A stretch of 64,000 bases of DNA from Labilibaculum filiforme (GCF_002843315.1 NZ_MVDD01000005.1:124001-188000), one strand, 5' to 3'; counted from the first letter of the stretch, positions 50,357-61,780 are shown. Notes: generated by a model from the sequence alone, not told the origin. Made by a program: numbers and translations.

Positions 50357-51613
50357 ATGAGACTCCTAACAAAAATTAATCGGTCCTACTTAAAATATGG
50401 CTTATTGGTATTTCTGATAGCAGATATTGCCATAATCGCAGTTGCAAATTACATTTTAAAGGATGAACTCGACCAACAACTACAACTTGAAGCAAAAGAG
50501 ATTTTTGAAGTTCTGAAAGAAAGAGGCGAGTTCCAGAGTATTTATCCTACCGACATTGTCACGCCTATCTCCTTTCAGGAAATAAAAATTAGTAGCGAAA
50601 AAGATACCCTGATATTTGACAGAGACGAAAATGAACTTGTTCCCTACAGAGAGTTCACCTTCTATCCATCAATTAACAACCAGCATTATAGAATTACAAC
50701 CAGACAAATGTTGATGGAATTTGATGACATTTTCGCAATTTTTACCACCTTAATATCCATTGTTTTAGTGCTTATTTTTATTGGCTTACTGCTATTTACC
50801 CGCCAGTTAAACCTATCTCTCTGGAGAGCTTTTAACAGCAATCTTGATAAAATTAAAAACTACTCCTTAACTCCCCCTACTAAATTGGAATTGGCAACCA
50901 CTGGAATCAATGAATTTGATGAATTAAATGAGGTACTTTCGATGATGTCGAGTCGTTTGGAAAAAGATTATACTGCGACAAAAGAATTCTCGGCAAATGC
51001 TGCACACGAACTGCAAACCCCACTTGCTATTATCCGAAATAAATGCGAAAATTTATTCTCAAACTCCAATTTAGACAAGGATACCATTGAAACGATACAT
51101 GATATTTATCTTTCTACCGATAAACTTTCGGGTATTACCAAAGCATTACTTCTTCTCGCAAAAATTGATCACGGACAATTTAATGAAAAAGACAGAGTCT
51201 CCTTTAATGAAATTTTCAGCTATTGGCAGCATGCTTTTCAGGATGTTTTACAAGATCGAAACCTATCTGTTACAATCTCGGCAACAGGAAATTGTCAAAT
51301 ATTAATGGACAAAAGATTAGCTAATTTATTTATTCAGAATATTTTTATTAACTCGGTTAAACACAGTAAAGATGGTAAAGAGATAGCTATTTCTTTTAGC
51401 AAAAATGCCTTTACGATTACTAATTCGGGCGAAAAAGCCATTGATCAACCCGATTTAATCTTTAATCGTTTTTATACCGAAAGTAAAAATATTGGATCAA
51501 CAGGAATTGGTTTGGCTATCCTAAAAAAGATTGCAGACCATTATAAAATTAATATCGACTACACATTTAAGGATTTTAAACACATATTCACATTCGAGTT
51601 AGAAGATTGTTAG
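50357..51613 (+). CDS. Sensor histidine kinase
   Basis: A 418-aa membrane kinase. A first helix (YGLLVFLIADIAIIAVANYI), an extracytoplasmic region of about 100 residues, and a second helix (IFTTLISIVLVLIFIGLLLF) are followed by an HAMP-like linker, the H-box AAHELQTPLAIIRNK, the N-box FINSVKHSKDGKEI and the G-box STGIGLAILK. The acidic sensor region is short and gives no ligand clue. Paired with the response regulator. Confidence 0.93.
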   Translation: MRLLTKINRSYLKYGLLVFLIADIAIIAVANYILKDELDQQLQLEAKEIFEVLKERGEFQSIYPTDIVTPISFQEIKISSEKDTLIFDRDENELVPYREFTFYPSINNQHYRITTRQMLMEFDDIFAIFTTLISIVLVLIFIGLLLFTRQLNLSLWRAFNSNLDKIKNYSLTPPTKLELATTGINEFDELNEVLSMMSSRLEKDYTATKEFSANAAHELQTPLAIIRNKCENLFSNSNLDKDTIETIHDIYLSTDKLSGITKALLLLAKIDHGQFNEKDRVSFNEIFSYWQHAFQDVLQDRNLSVTISATGNCQILMDKRLANLFIQNIFINSVKHSKDGKEIAISFSKNAFTITNSGEKAIDQPDLIFNRFYTESKNIGSTGIGLAILKKIADHYKINIDYTFKDFKHIFTFELEDC

Positions 51614-51665
51614 CTTTTTGTTAGAATCGGGTTGTTTTTTTACATCGTATTATAATTTATAAAAT

Positions 51666-53576
51666 ATGACTTTTAAAAACATCCTACACAGTCGATATGG
51701 CGGCCTTGTGCTATTTGGTTTTATTTTCCTTGCCATTTCAACTTTGGTTCGAACCATCTTATTAATCACCGATTTACAAAATATAGATCTAAACTTTATT
51801 CGGTTTATACAGATTTACAGCATTGGTCTGTTTTACGATTTAGTATGCATTTCCTACTTTATCATCCCCTATGTTCTGTATTTGATCTTTGTTCCCGATA
51901 AAATTTTCAACTCCAAAATTCATCGTTGGATTTCGTATGTGATTTTTATTATTACTATTGGTATTCTGGTTTTCTCTGGAATTGGCGAGTGGTTTTTTTG
52001 GGAAGAATTTAGCGTTCGTTACAATTTTATAGCAGTTGACTATCTGGTTTATACTCACGAAGTTATTTCAAACATCCGCGAATCCTATCCGATGCCTTTA
52101 ATCTTATCTGGTATGCTATTGATATCAGGAGGAATATTTGCTTTGGTTAAAAGACATTTCGATGCTATTTTTCAATCCGAATCTCGTCTCGTATCTCGCC
52201 TTGGAATAGGTTTTATTCTATTGTCTTTTGCTCTTGTGTCCTTTTTCACAATTACTAAAAGTTCTGCTACAATAACAGAGAACACGTACTCCAACGAGTT
52301 GGCTCACAATGGAATTTATCAAATATTCTCGGCCTTTCGAAATAATGAGCTGAATTACAATACCTTCTATCAATCTATTCCTGATAAAGAGGCTTTTACA
52401 AACCTCCGGGAACTAATGAAAACAACCAACAGCGAATTTACCAGCGAAGATGTTTTCGATGTAAGTCGTAAAATTACCTATCCCGGAGCTGATAAAAACT
52501 ACAATGTAATGCTAATCACAGTGGAAAGTCTGAGCGCTTCCTTTTTTACCGAATTTGGGAATAAAGACAATATCACTCCCAACATGGATACCATTGCTCA
52601 AAAATCACTCTTTTTTACCAATTTCTATGCAACAGGTACTCGCACTGTGCGTGGAATGGAAGCTTTAACGCTCTCCTTACCTCCAACACCAGGATTTTCG
52701 ATCGTGAAACGACCAAATAACGAAGGCATGTTTACGCTTGGAAATGTATTAAGCTCGAAAGGCTACAATTCTAGCTTTATTTATGCCGGAAACGGTTATT
52801 TCGATAACATGAACTACTTCTTTGAAAACAATGGTTATAAAGTGGTAGATCGGAAAGATTTTAAGGATAATGAAGTTACATTTGAAAATGCCTGGGGTGT
52901 TTGCGATGAAGATTTATTTGCAAAAGCAACTCAAGTGGCCGATAGTAGTTATAAAGAGGGAAAGCCTTTTCATAATTTTATCATGACCACATCCAATCAT
53001 CGTCCCTACACCTATCCCGATTCAAAAATCGATATTCCTTCACACTCCGGAAGAAAAGGTGCTGTTAAGTATACTGATTTTGCTATTGCAAAATTTCTTC
53101 GCGAAGCGAAAGATCACGAATGGTTCAAAAATACCATTTTTGTGATTGTTGCTGACCATTGTGCTTCCAGTGCTGGCAAATCATCTCTTCCTGTTGATAA
53201 GTATCACATACCACTTATTATTTATGCTCCACATATTATACAGCCAGCTACCAATAATACGCTAGCTTCTCAAATTGATTTTGCCCCAACCATTATGGGA
53301 CTTTTAAACATGGATTACACCTCGAAATTTTTTGGAAAAGATATTCTTACCGACCAACCAAATCGTGCTTTAATGGGGACTTATCAAATCGTTGGTCTTT
53401 TGCAGAGTAACAAGTTAGTGCTTCAACTACCCGTAAAACAAACGGAATGTTTTAGTATAACAGGAGAAGAACAAAATACTGCAAAAATTAATCCCAACGA
53501 ATTAAAGGATGTTATCACCTACTATCAGACAGCCAGTTACCTTTTTCACAATAAAAAATATTCTTTTGATAACTAA
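51666..53576 (+). CDS. LTA synthase/EptA-like membrane sulfatase-fold transferase
   Basis: A 636-aa protein. Five N-terminal helices (residues ~10-210) are followed by an extracytoplasmic alkaline-phosphatase-fold domain: NVMLITVESLSASFF, a catalytic-Thr candidate in ATGTRTVRGMEAL, and metal ligands in VADHCASS. The family transfers phosphoglycerol or phosphoethanolamine onto envelope glycolipids. In a Gram-negative next to ArnT-like genes, lipid A or glycan phospho-modification is likelier than teichoic acid. 52 bp after the kinase. Confidence 0.88.
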   Translation: MTFKNILHSRYGGLVLFGFIFLAISTLVRTILLITDLQNIDLNFIRFIQIYSIGLFYDLVCISYFIIPYVLYLIFVPDKIFNSKIHRWISYVIFIITIGILVFSGIGEWFFWEEFSVRYNFIAVDYLVYTHEVISNIRESYPMPLILSGMLLISGGIFALVKRHFDAIFQSESRLVSRLGIGFILLSFALVSFFTITKSSATITENTYSNELAHNGIYQIFSAFRNNELNYNTFYQSIPDKEAFTNLRELMKTTNSEFTSEDVFDVSRKITYPGADKNYNVMLITVESLSASFFTEFGNKDNITPNMDTIAQKSLFFTNFYATGTRTVRGMEALTLSLPPTPGFSIVKRPNNEGMFTLGNVLSSKGYNSSFIYAGNGYFDNMNYFFENNGYKVVDRKDFKDNEVTFENAWGVCDEDLFAKATQVADSSYKEGKPFHNFIMTTSNHRPYTYPDSKIDIPSHSGRKGAVKYTDFAIAKFLREAKDHEWFKNTIFVIVADHCASSAGKSSLPVDKYHIPLIIYAPHIIQPATNNTLASQIDFAPTIMGLLNMDYTSKFFGKDILTDQPNRALMGTYQIVGLLQSNKLVLQLPVKQTECFSITGEEQNTAKINPNELKDVITYYQTASYLFHNKKYSFDN

Positions 53577-53690
53577 AAATTAAATAGCAACTTAAATCAT
53601 TATAACACTTAATAAGAGCTACATACAAACAAAACAATGGGATTTTAGGTGTAAACTTGTTCTCTTACATATTTTAAAATCATCAACAAT

Positions 53691-54419
53691 ATGATTCACA
53701 AAAATAAAGAATTTGAATTAACAATTATTGTACCTGTTTTTAACGAAGAAGACAATATGCAACGTGTACAAGAGGAATTTACGGCCTATTTTGCAAGTTC
53801 AAAATACAAATCAAAAGTTCTGTTTGTAAACGATGGTTCCTCGGATGGAAGTCAGAAAATGATTGAAGATATTTGTAAAGATTCTGATCACTTCTTTTAT
53901 CTCGAATTGAATAAAAATCACGGCTTAAGTGCGGCAATTAAAGCCGGTTTCGATAATACAACAACACCCTTTGTAGGATATATAGACTCTGATCTTCAAA
54001 CAACACCTTTCGATTTTGATTTATTAATGGAACATCGCCATGAATTTGCGTTGGTTACAGGTATCCGCCAGAATAGAAAAGATACGTTTGTAAAAAATAT
54101 GAGTTCGAAAATTGCAAATGGTTTTCGTCGCTACATGACCAAAGATACTGCCGAAGATACTGGTTGTCCTTTAAAAGTAATAAAAACCGAGTACGCAAAA
54201 CAAATGCCATTCTTTACTGGGATGCACCGTTTTATTCCCGCCTTAATTATGTTGCAAAAAGGAGAAATAAAGCAAATTCCAGTTCGCCATTTCCCAAGAA
54301 TTGCAGGCGAAGCTAAATACCATCTTTTCAATCGATTGGTTGGTCCGTTTAAAGATTGTTTCGCTTACCGCTGGATGAAAAAACGTTACATTGACTACGA
54401 AATTATTTCCCGTAACTAA
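53691..54419 (+). CDS. GT2 glycosyltransferase, dolichyl-phosphate mannose synthase/ArnC-like
   Basis: A 242-aa soluble or peripheral GT-A enzyme: TIIVPVFNEEDNMQRV, VNDGSSDGS, and the metal-binding YIDSDLQTTP region with KNHGLSAAIKAGF before it. It lacks the C-terminal membrane helices of ArnC. Probably loads a sugar onto undecaprenyl phosphate for the ArnT-like enzyme downstream. Its stop overlaps the LAB_N start by one base. Confidence 0.9.
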   Translation: MIHKNKEFELTIIVPVFNEEDNMQRVQEEFTAYFASSKYKSKVLFVNDGSSDGSQKMIEDICKDSDHFFYLELNKNHGLSAAIKAGFDNTTTPFVGYIDSDLQTTPFDFDLLMEHRHEFALVTGIRQNRKDTFVKNMSSKIANGFRRYMTKDTAEDTGCPLKVIKTEYAKQMPFFTGMHRFIPALIMLQKGEIKQIPVRHFPRIAGEAKYHLFNRLVGPFKDCFAYRWMKKRYIDYEIISRN

Positions 54420-55054
54420 TGGATAACCTATACATTTACACCATTGGTTTTTTTGCGCAAGCTCTTTTTTCAGCGCGATTAATTGTACAGTGGGTAAAAT
54501 CTGAAAAAGCCGGAAAAACATTATCACCTGTATCGTTTTGGCAAATCAGTATTTTGGCTTCGTGGATGCTCTTTATTTATGGCTTGCTACGCAATGATTT
54601 TGCGATTATTTTGGGTCAGGTGATTGCTTATTCCATTTACATCCGAAATTTACATCTTCAAAACAATTGGAAAAATTTGCCAATAACAACTCGATTAATC
54701 GCAATAATTACTCCTATTGTTGTTTTATTGTTTATGCTAAAAAATTGGGAGTTTCACCATCAACAATTATTTAAAAATGAGGACATTCCTACTCTACTTT
54801 TACTTTGGGGAGTAGCTGGACAAATTACTTTTACCTTCCGTTTTGTTTACCAATGGATCTATTCGGAGCGAAAAGGAGAATCGTTACTTCCTATGGGTTT
54901 TTGGGTGATTAGTATCATTGGATCCGTCATGATCTTATCCTACGCTCTTTACCGAAAAGATCCTGTTCTTTTCTTAGGTCAAGGTTTTGGAATGATAGTT
55001 TACTGCCGTAACATGATACTTATTCGAAAGCAAACTCAACAGCTAAACCACTAA
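54419..55054 (+). CDS. Tandem LAB_N (lipid-A-disaccharide synthase N-terminal domain) membrane protein
   Basis: A 211-aa protein made of two similar membrane halves: GFFAQALFSARLIVQWVKSE / SPVSFWQISILASW in the first and FTFRFVYQWIYSERKG / LLPMGFWVISIIGS in the second. Each is a LAB_N unit of ~70 residues that in other bacteria occurs fused to LpxB or as small accessory proteins next to ArnC/ArnT. Its duplication is clear by eye. Probably handles a lipid-linked sugar (flippase-like role proposed for such small proteins, unproven). Confidence 0.85.
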   Translation: MDNLYIYTIGFFAQALFSARLIVQWVKSEKAGKTLSPVSFWQISILASWMLFIYGLLRNDFAIILGQVIAYSIYIRNLHLQNNWKNLPITTRLIAIITPIVVLLFMLKNWEFHHQQLFKNEDIPTLLLLWGVAGQITFTFRFVYQWIYSERKGESLLPMGFWVISIIGSVMILSYALYRKDPVLFLGQGFGMIVYCRNMILIRKQTQQLNH

Positions 55055-55066
55055 ACTTCTACAAAA

Positions 55067-56731
55067 ATGATTCAACGTATTCTTTTTGAGAACAAAACTA
55101 TTATTCATATTCTATTTTTATTAGTGGTTTGCTATTTTTCATTCTTCTTCGCCAATAGTAGCTTTTTTGTGAACATTATGGAGGCACGAAACTTTGTGAC
55201 TGCCCGTGAAATGATCGAAAAAGGAAACTGGCTGGTACCAACAATGAATGGCGAATTGCGATTGGCTAAACCGCCACTCCCAACCTGGATTACTGCCGTA
55301 TTTGGCATGTGGTTTGGAATCGAAAATGTTAGCATACTCCGTTTCCCATCGGGAATCATGGCAAGCTTCATGGTGATATTCATGTATTTTTTCACTATTT
55401 CATTAAACAAGAACCGAATAGCCGCACTAACCAATAGTTTAATTCTGGCAAGTAGTTTCTATGTTCTTTTCATGGGACGAAATGGCACCTGGGATATTTA
55501 TTGCCATAGTTTTATGCTTGGTGCTATTCTGCTGTTTCACAAAGCATGGAAAACAGAAAGTAAAAACTGGATGCTTTTTATTGGAGCCGGTATTTTCTTA
55601 GGCTTGTCCTTCTTAAGCAAAGGTCCTGTTGCATTTTTTGCAGTTCTAATTCCATTTCTAATTGCTTATGTTTGGGTTTATGATGGACAAGTAATTCTGA
55701 GAAAATGGCAACCTCTCCTACTAAGTGGTGGTATATTTATTGTAATCAGTTTTTGGTGGCCTGTTTTTATTTCTTTAGTTCATGTCCATGAAGCTACTAC
55801 AATTGCAAAGCTTGAATCTGGTTCCTGGATGAATCGCCATGTTCGCCCCTTCTATTACTATTGGAACTTTCCGATACAATCGGGTATCTGGACACTACTT
55901 ATTTTTTCTGCCTTACTTTTCCCCTATGCATTAAAACGATTCGAAGCCGTAAAAGAATACAAATTTGCACTAATTTGGACATTGGCATCTGTAATTTTAC
56001 TTTCGCTTATTCCAGAAAAAAAAGACAGATATTTACTCCCCGTATTGATCCCAAGTGCCCTACTAGCTGGCCAATTAGTACAACACTTATTTCGGGTTTT
56101 TAAAAACAAAACAGCCAATAAATGGGATATTCTAATTTTCGGAGCTAACCTTTGGTTAATTGCCTTTGTTGCACTTATTCTACCTGTTGGAATTTTTATC
56201 TTTTTCTATCAGGAACAACAAATTTCATTACCTGATTTTATCCTATTTAGTCTTCTCTCCGAAGGAATTTTTCTTCTTTTAGTGCGAGCATGGAAAAACA
56301 AAAACAGTTTAAACTTAGTGTTCGGAATGCTTAGTTTAATGCTAATTACCGAACTATTTATCATTCCCGCAACTCCAGATATTTTAAACAGAAATCCCGA
56401 TTTTAAAGATATTCGTGGCGTTAGAAGATTTGAAGAGATTACTGATTTAAATTTTTACAGCACTGGCGAAGAAGGATTTCGAATTGAATTAGTTTGGGAA
56501 GTGGGTCGTGAAGTAAAGGAATGGAACTTTACGGAATCATCAGGTTTGCCGGAAAATAAGGCATTTGTAGTTTTTTCAAGTAGCCCGCCTACCGAAATTA
56601 TACCAAAAAGCATACAAAATAAGGTAAATATCAAAATTCTTGATTTTTATGACAACAACCGATACAGCCAAGGTAAACATCGCAACAAAACTTATTTCCA
56701 AAAATATGTATCCGTAATTCATCCCAAATGA
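55067..56731 (+). CDS. ArnT-like phospholipid-carrier-dependent glycosyltransferase (GT83)
   Basis: A 554-aa integral membrane enzyme. The first periplasmic loop after helix 1 has MEARNFVTAREMIEKGNWL and RLAKPPLPTWI, the ArnT/PMT signature. About 11-12 helices and a soluble C-terminal domain (from residue ~450) follow. It would transfer a sugar from undecaprenyl phosphate to lipid A or another acceptor. 12 bp after LAB_N. Confidence 0.9.
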   Translation: MIQRILFENKTIIHILFLLVVCYFSFFFANSSFFVNIMEARNFVTAREMIEKGNWLVPTMNGELRLAKPPLPTWITAVFGMWFGIENVSILRFPSGIMASFMVIFMYFFTISLNKNRIAALTNSLILASSFYVLFMGRNGTWDIYCHSFMLGAILLFHKAWKTESKNWMLFIGAGIFLGLSFLSKGPVAFFAVLIPFLIAYVWVYDGQVILRKWQPLLLSGGIFIVISFWWPVFISLVHVHEATTIAKLESGSWMNRHVRPFYYYWNFPIQSGIWTLLIFSALLFPYALKRFEAVKEYKFALIWTLASVILLSLIPEKKDRYLLPVLIPSALLAGQLVQHLFRVFKNKTANKWDILIFGANLWLIAFVALILPVGIFIFFYQEQQISLPDFILFSLLSEGIFLLLVRAWKNKNSLNLVFGMLSLMLITELFIIPATPDILNRNPDFKDIRGVRRFEEITDLNFYSTGEEGFRIELVWEVGREVKEWNFTESSGLPENKAFVVFSSSPPTEIIPKSIQNKVNIKILDFYDNNRYSQGKHRNKTYFQKYVSVIHPK

Positions 56732-56752
56732 TTTTGACTTAAACACGTAATA

Positions 56753-57706
56753 ATGAAATCAATATTAATTACAGGCTGTGCCGGTTTTATAGGTTCTCAC
56801 CTAACTGAAAAATTTTTAGAACTAGGATACCGCGTTATTGGAATTGATAATTTCGATCCCTTTTATCCGAAAAGAATTAAAGAAGGAAATATGAATTCCT
56901 TTCGTTCAAAGGCAACATTTACATTTTACGAAATAGATTTACGAGTAGATTCGAGCCTGGATCTCATCGAAGAATCAATCGATTTGGTGGTGCATTTAGC
57001 CGGAAAGGCAGGCGTACGACCTTCCATAGAAAATCCTCAGGCTTATATCAACAGCAACATTACTGCAAGTAGAAATGTATTGGATTTTATGCGTAAAAAA
57101 CGAATTAAAAAACTGGCTTTTGCGTCATCCTCATCCATATATGGAAATAATAAGGAAGTTCCTTTTTCCGAATCGCACAATGTTGATCATGTGATATCCC
57201 CTTATGCTTTTTCAAAAAAATCATGCGAGATTCTGAACCATAGCTATCATCATTTATACGATTTGGATATCATTAACATGCGATTTTTCACCGTTTTTGG
57301 TCCTCGCCAGCGTCCCGATTTAGCTATTCATAAATTTTTAAAACTATTTAGAAACAAACAGGCTATTCCAATGTTTGGTGATGGTTCAACGGCAAGAGAT
57401 TACACTTACGTGGATGATACTGTGGATGGAATTGTAAAATGCTGTAAGTATCTTTTCGATCACGAGGAAGTTTTCGAAACTCTGAATTTAGGAAACAGCT
57501 ACCCGATTCTTTTACGAGATATGATTAATGTTATTGCAAAAATGGCAAAATGCGAAGTTCAAATAAACAAATTACCCATGCAGGCAGGTGATGTAGATCA
57601 AACTTATGCTGATATTTCTCGTGCAAAAGAAGTTGTTGGCTACAATCCCCAAGTGAGTTTCGAAGAAGGAATTAAACGCTTTGTTGATTGGTTCGACAAT
57701 CAATAA
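56753..57706 (+). CDS. NAD-dependent sugar epimerase (UDP-glucuronate/glucose epimerase-like)
   Basis: A 317-aa extended SDR. NAD motif TGCAGFIGSHL, catalytic Ser/Tyr/Lys in FASSSSIYG and SPYAFSKKSCE (YxxxK), sugar-nucleotide segment FTVFGPRQRPDLAI. It probably makes the activated sugar used by the glycosyltransferases just upstream (21 bp gap). The exact epimerisation cannot be read from sequence. Confidence 0.9.
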   Translation: MKSILITGCAGFIGSHLTEKFLELGYRVIGIDNFDPFYPKRIKEGNMNSFRSKATFTFYEIDLRVDSSLDLIEESIDLVVHLAGKAGVRPSIENPQAYINSNITASRNVLDFMRKKRIKKLAFASSSSIYGNNKEVPFSESHNVDHVISPYAFSKKSCEILNHSYHHLYDLDIINMRFFTVFGPRQRPDLAIHKFLKLFRNKQAIPMFGDGSTARDYTYVDDTVDGIVKCCKYLFDHEEVFETLNLGNSYPILLRDMINVIAKMAKCEVQINKLPMQAGDVDQTYADISRAKEVVGYNPQVSFEEGIKRFVDWFDNQ

Positions 57707-57733
57707 AAAAACTCTTTATTGGCTGAAAACAAA

Positions 57734-57761
57734 AAAAGAGACTCCAATTGGAACCTCTTTT
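57734..57761. terminator. Bidirectional terminator between epimerase and glutathione peroxidase
   Basis: AAAAGAG and CTCTTTT flank the palindrome TCCAATTGGA; runs of A and T lie on both sides, serving the two convergent transcripts. Confidence 0.8.
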
Positions 57762-57787
57762 GCATGTCTAAATATTGACTATCAGAA

Positions 57788-58453
57788 TTATAGCATTTCT
57801 TTTATTTCTGCATCGAAATCTTCTGGAGCAATATTCGGCTCAATTCGTTTTACCACTTTCCCGTTTCTATCGATAATAAACTTGGTAAAATTCCATTTAA
57901 TGCCATTTCCTGCATAAATTTCAGGGAACTTCTCACTAATAAACCCCTTGAATTTTTGTCCCGATTCCGAATCATCAAAACCTAAAAACGGCTTTTCTTC
58001 CGATAGCATTTTGTAAAGTGGATGCGCATTTGTTCCGCGAACTTCAATTTTTTCGAACATCGGGAAGCTTACACCATAGTTTTTCTCACAAAAAGTAGCT
58101 ATTTCTTCCGATGTTCCCGGCTCTTGCTCTAAAAATTGATTACTCGGAAAACCCAAAATTACCAATCCCTGATCTTTGTACTTTTGGTACATTGCTTCCA
58201 AACCTTTATACTGTGGTGTTAAACCGCATTTACTTGCTGTATTAACCACTAAAACCACTTTTCCTTGATATTGACTTAAATCAACTTCATCTCCTGTTAA
58301 AGAGGCTACTTTAAAGCCATAAAAATTCTCTTTCATACATTTCTCTTTAGAACTACATTCCTTTTTACAGGCTGTTTTTGATTCTGTTTGTGCATTAGCC
58401 TGAGTAGAAAACAGACCAGCAGTAAAAATCAGCAGTAAAGCTATTTTTTTCAT
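57788..58453 (-). CDS. Exported glutathione peroxidase-like thiol peroxidase
   Basis: A 221-aa protein with signal peptide (IALLLIFTAGLFSTQANAQ) and a short cysteine-rich spacer (CKKECSSKEKCMKEN). The catalytic block is VVNTASKCGLTPQYKGLE with Cys rather than Sec. GFPSNQF supplies the Gln and KWNFTKFIID the Trp. Such Cys-Gpx enzymes use thioredoxin-type donors to reduce peroxides. Export to the envelope is less usual. Confidence 0.92.
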   Translation of the reverse strand: MKKIALLLIFTAGLFSTQANAQTESKTACKKECSSKEKCMKENFYGFKVASLTGDEVDLSQYQGKVVLVVNTASKCGLTPQYKGLEAMYQKYKDQGLVILGFPSNQFLEQEPGTSEEIATFCEKNYGVSFPMFEKIEVRGTNAHPLYKMLSEEKPFLGFDDSESGQKFKGFISEKFPEIYAGNGIKWNFTKFIIDRNGKVVKRIEPNIAPEDFDAEIKEML

Positions 58454-58678
58454 AATTTTAATGATTCCTAATGAAACTTACTGCAATAATGCCACCTTTA
58501 GGTGATTCATTTTAGCATCGTCTCGTTTCTATCCTTTTTATTGTTTGTGTTTGTTTTGCATTTCGAAAAAATCCTTACAATTTATGTCGCGTGCGATACA
58601 AATATAACTTTTTTATTCAGACCAGCCTATTCAAAATCGTTAAATGCTTGTTAATTTTTATTTCGATAGAAAGCACTA

Positions 58679-59713
58679 TTAGCTCATTTGCTTTCGTACT
58701 TCATTTGCAACCCACTCTGGCGTTATATCCACCATACATTGCTGATACACTTTTTGGGAACATTTCCCCGATCCGTCTTTTGAGCACGGACGGCACTTCA
58801 TGTTCACCTCGAGAGTTTTTATATGTTCTCCTGTAGTAAATCCAAAGGCTGTTGGTCCCATTAATGATAAAGCAGGTATTCCGAATTTATCTGCGGCATG
58901 CAAAAAACCTGTATCTCCTGAAATAACCAAATTCGATTTTTGCACCAAATAACAGGACTCCAATAAATTCGTTTTCCCACCAAGATTCAAAACTCTTTCC
59001 TTAGCAACAGCTTCAATTTCTTTACAAAACACATCATCAGGACCAGCTAAAATCATGAAATTATAATCTGGTAATTGTTGCACTAATTTTTGCCAATGAG
59101 AAACAGGCCAGCGTTTCATTATCCATGCGGCAGAAGGAACCAAAGTGACTAATTTAGATGCCTCCCCTTTCAGATTTGAAAAAACCTCCTCCTTCATTTT
59201 GAGTTTTAATTCCTCTGGAAAATACCAATTGCTATTTACTTTCGAATAATCGGTTAAACCCCATTTCTCAAGTGGTTTCCGAAACGATAACATCCCTTTA
59301 AAAGGCATTGGGAAGCGATCCACACCAAACTTAAACAGCAAAATTCTTTTGATTCGGTCTTTGCTTCGCATTGTAAATTTTGTACCGATACCAAACCAAC
59401 GTTTCCAACGTGGCACCAATACTGTTTTTAATACGATCGATCGGATATTACTATGCGCATCGTACACATAATCGAATTTTTCTTTTTTGAGCGCTCCGGC
59501 CTGCTTTAAAAGTCCTTTAAACCCTTGTCCTCTATCAAATCCCCAAACTTTAAAAATACGTTGATCCATAGCTAAGAAAGAGGACATATCTTTTCTGGCA
59601 ATCCAATGAATTTCGGCATCTGGATACTGATTTAAAATACCATCTATCACGGTCATGCATTGAATAATATCACCTATGGAAGAAAATCGTATAATCAGGA
59701 ATTTTTTTGGCAT
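58679..59713 (-). CDS. Heptosyltransferase-like glycosyltransferase (GT9)
   Basis: A 344-aa GT-B enzyme: N-terminal LIIRFSSIGDIIQCMTVIDG is the classic ADP-heptose:LPS heptosyltransferase start, with the donor-site block LVISGDTGFLHAADKFGIPAL and a cysteine-rich tail (CRPCSKDGSGKCSQKVYQQC). It likely adds a core sugar to LPS. Its start is followed upstream by a T-rich non-coding stretch to 59852. 58454-58678 holds nothing that I recognise. Confidence 0.9.
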   Translation of the reverse strand: MPKKFLIIRFSSIGDIIQCMTVIDGILNQYPDAEIHWIARKDMSSFLAMDQRIFKVWGFDRGQGFKGLLKQAGALKKEKFDYVYDAHSNIRSIVLKTVLVPRWKRWFGIGTKFTMRSKDRIKRILLFKFGVDRFPMPFKGMLSFRKPLEKWGLTDYSKVNSNWYFPEELKLKMKEEVFSNLKGEASKLVTLVPSAAWIMKRWPVSHWQKLVQQLPDYNFMILAGPDDVFCKEIEAVAKERVLNLGGKTNLLESCYLVQKSNLVISGDTGFLHAADKFGIPALSLMGPTAFGFTTGEHIKTLEVNMKCRPCSKDGSGKCSQKVYQQCMVDITPEWVANEVRKQMS

Positions 59714-59852
59714 TTTTTATTTCGGATATGAGATGTGAGATACTAGAGTTGAGATTCCAACAATGCAAAAATAAGCAATTCTATTTTGAAGATTCTAAAT
59801 TAAAGGCATTATTCATATGAAAATTTGTTTCTCTGTTCCCCTAACTAAAAAA

Positions 59853-59876
59853 AAGCCCGGAAGGATTTCCGAGCTT
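59853..59876 (-). terminator. Terminator of the atpD-atpC operon
   Basis: AAGCCCGGAA pairs with TTCCGAGCTT (one mismatch) around a GGAT loop; on the minus strand a long T-run follows. Confidence 0.85.
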
Positions 59877-59921
59877 GTGTTTTATTCTATTCGAAGGCAA
59901 AAAATTACCCGCAATTATAAT

Positions 59922-60161
59922 CTATTTATCTGCCAATACCGAAATCACATTTTTCTTACACTCAACAACACCACCGTTTACTTCAAAGAAAATTTCTTTT
60001 TCTCCAACTGGTTTTAGTTTAATTGTTCCTTTCTCGAGAGTAGAAACAATCGGAGCATGGTTTTTCAATATTTCAAACGATCCGTTTTTCCCTGGAAGCT
60101 GAACTAATTCAACCTCTCCGGAGTACAGTTTTTTTTCGGGTGTAACAATTTCCAAATGCAT
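59922..60161 (-). CDS. atpC: F1F0 ATP synthase subunit epsilon
   Basis: A 79-aa protein consisting of only the N-terminal beta-sandwich (HLEIVTPEKKLYSGEVELV, LPGKNGSFEILKNHAPIV). The C-terminal helical pair present in E. coli epsilon is missing, as is common in Bacteroidota. It couples the rotor to F1. It is 107 bp downstream of atpD. Confidence 0.95.
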   Translation of the reverse strand: MHLEIVTPEKKLYSGEVELVQLPGKNGSFEILKNHAPIVSTLEKGTIKLKPVGEKEIFFEVNGGVVECKKNVISVLADK

Positions 60162-60169
60162 ATTTTCTA

Positions 60170-60265
60170 AGTTTAAAGTACTTAAAGGTTAAAGTTCAAA
60201 GTACTTACAGCTTCAAATAAAGTAAAAATAACTTTAGGCATTTAAAACTTTAAGTACTTAAAATC
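60170..60265. repeat. Short direct repeats between atpD and atpC
   Basis: AAAGTACTTA-like 7-10-bp units (AAAGTACTT, AAAGTTCAAAGTACTT, TTAAGTACTTAAA) recur in the intergenic gap; similar in style to the GACCTAA and ACTTGAT tracts elsewhere. Confidence 0.5.
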
Positions 60266-60268
60266 TTA

Positions 60269-61780
<1,512 letters not shown>

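Noticed and set aside
57788-58453. Selenoprotein glutathione peroxidase
   Set aside because: The catalytic position is an ordinary Cys codon (SKCGLT); no in-frame TGA and no SECIS-like hairpin.
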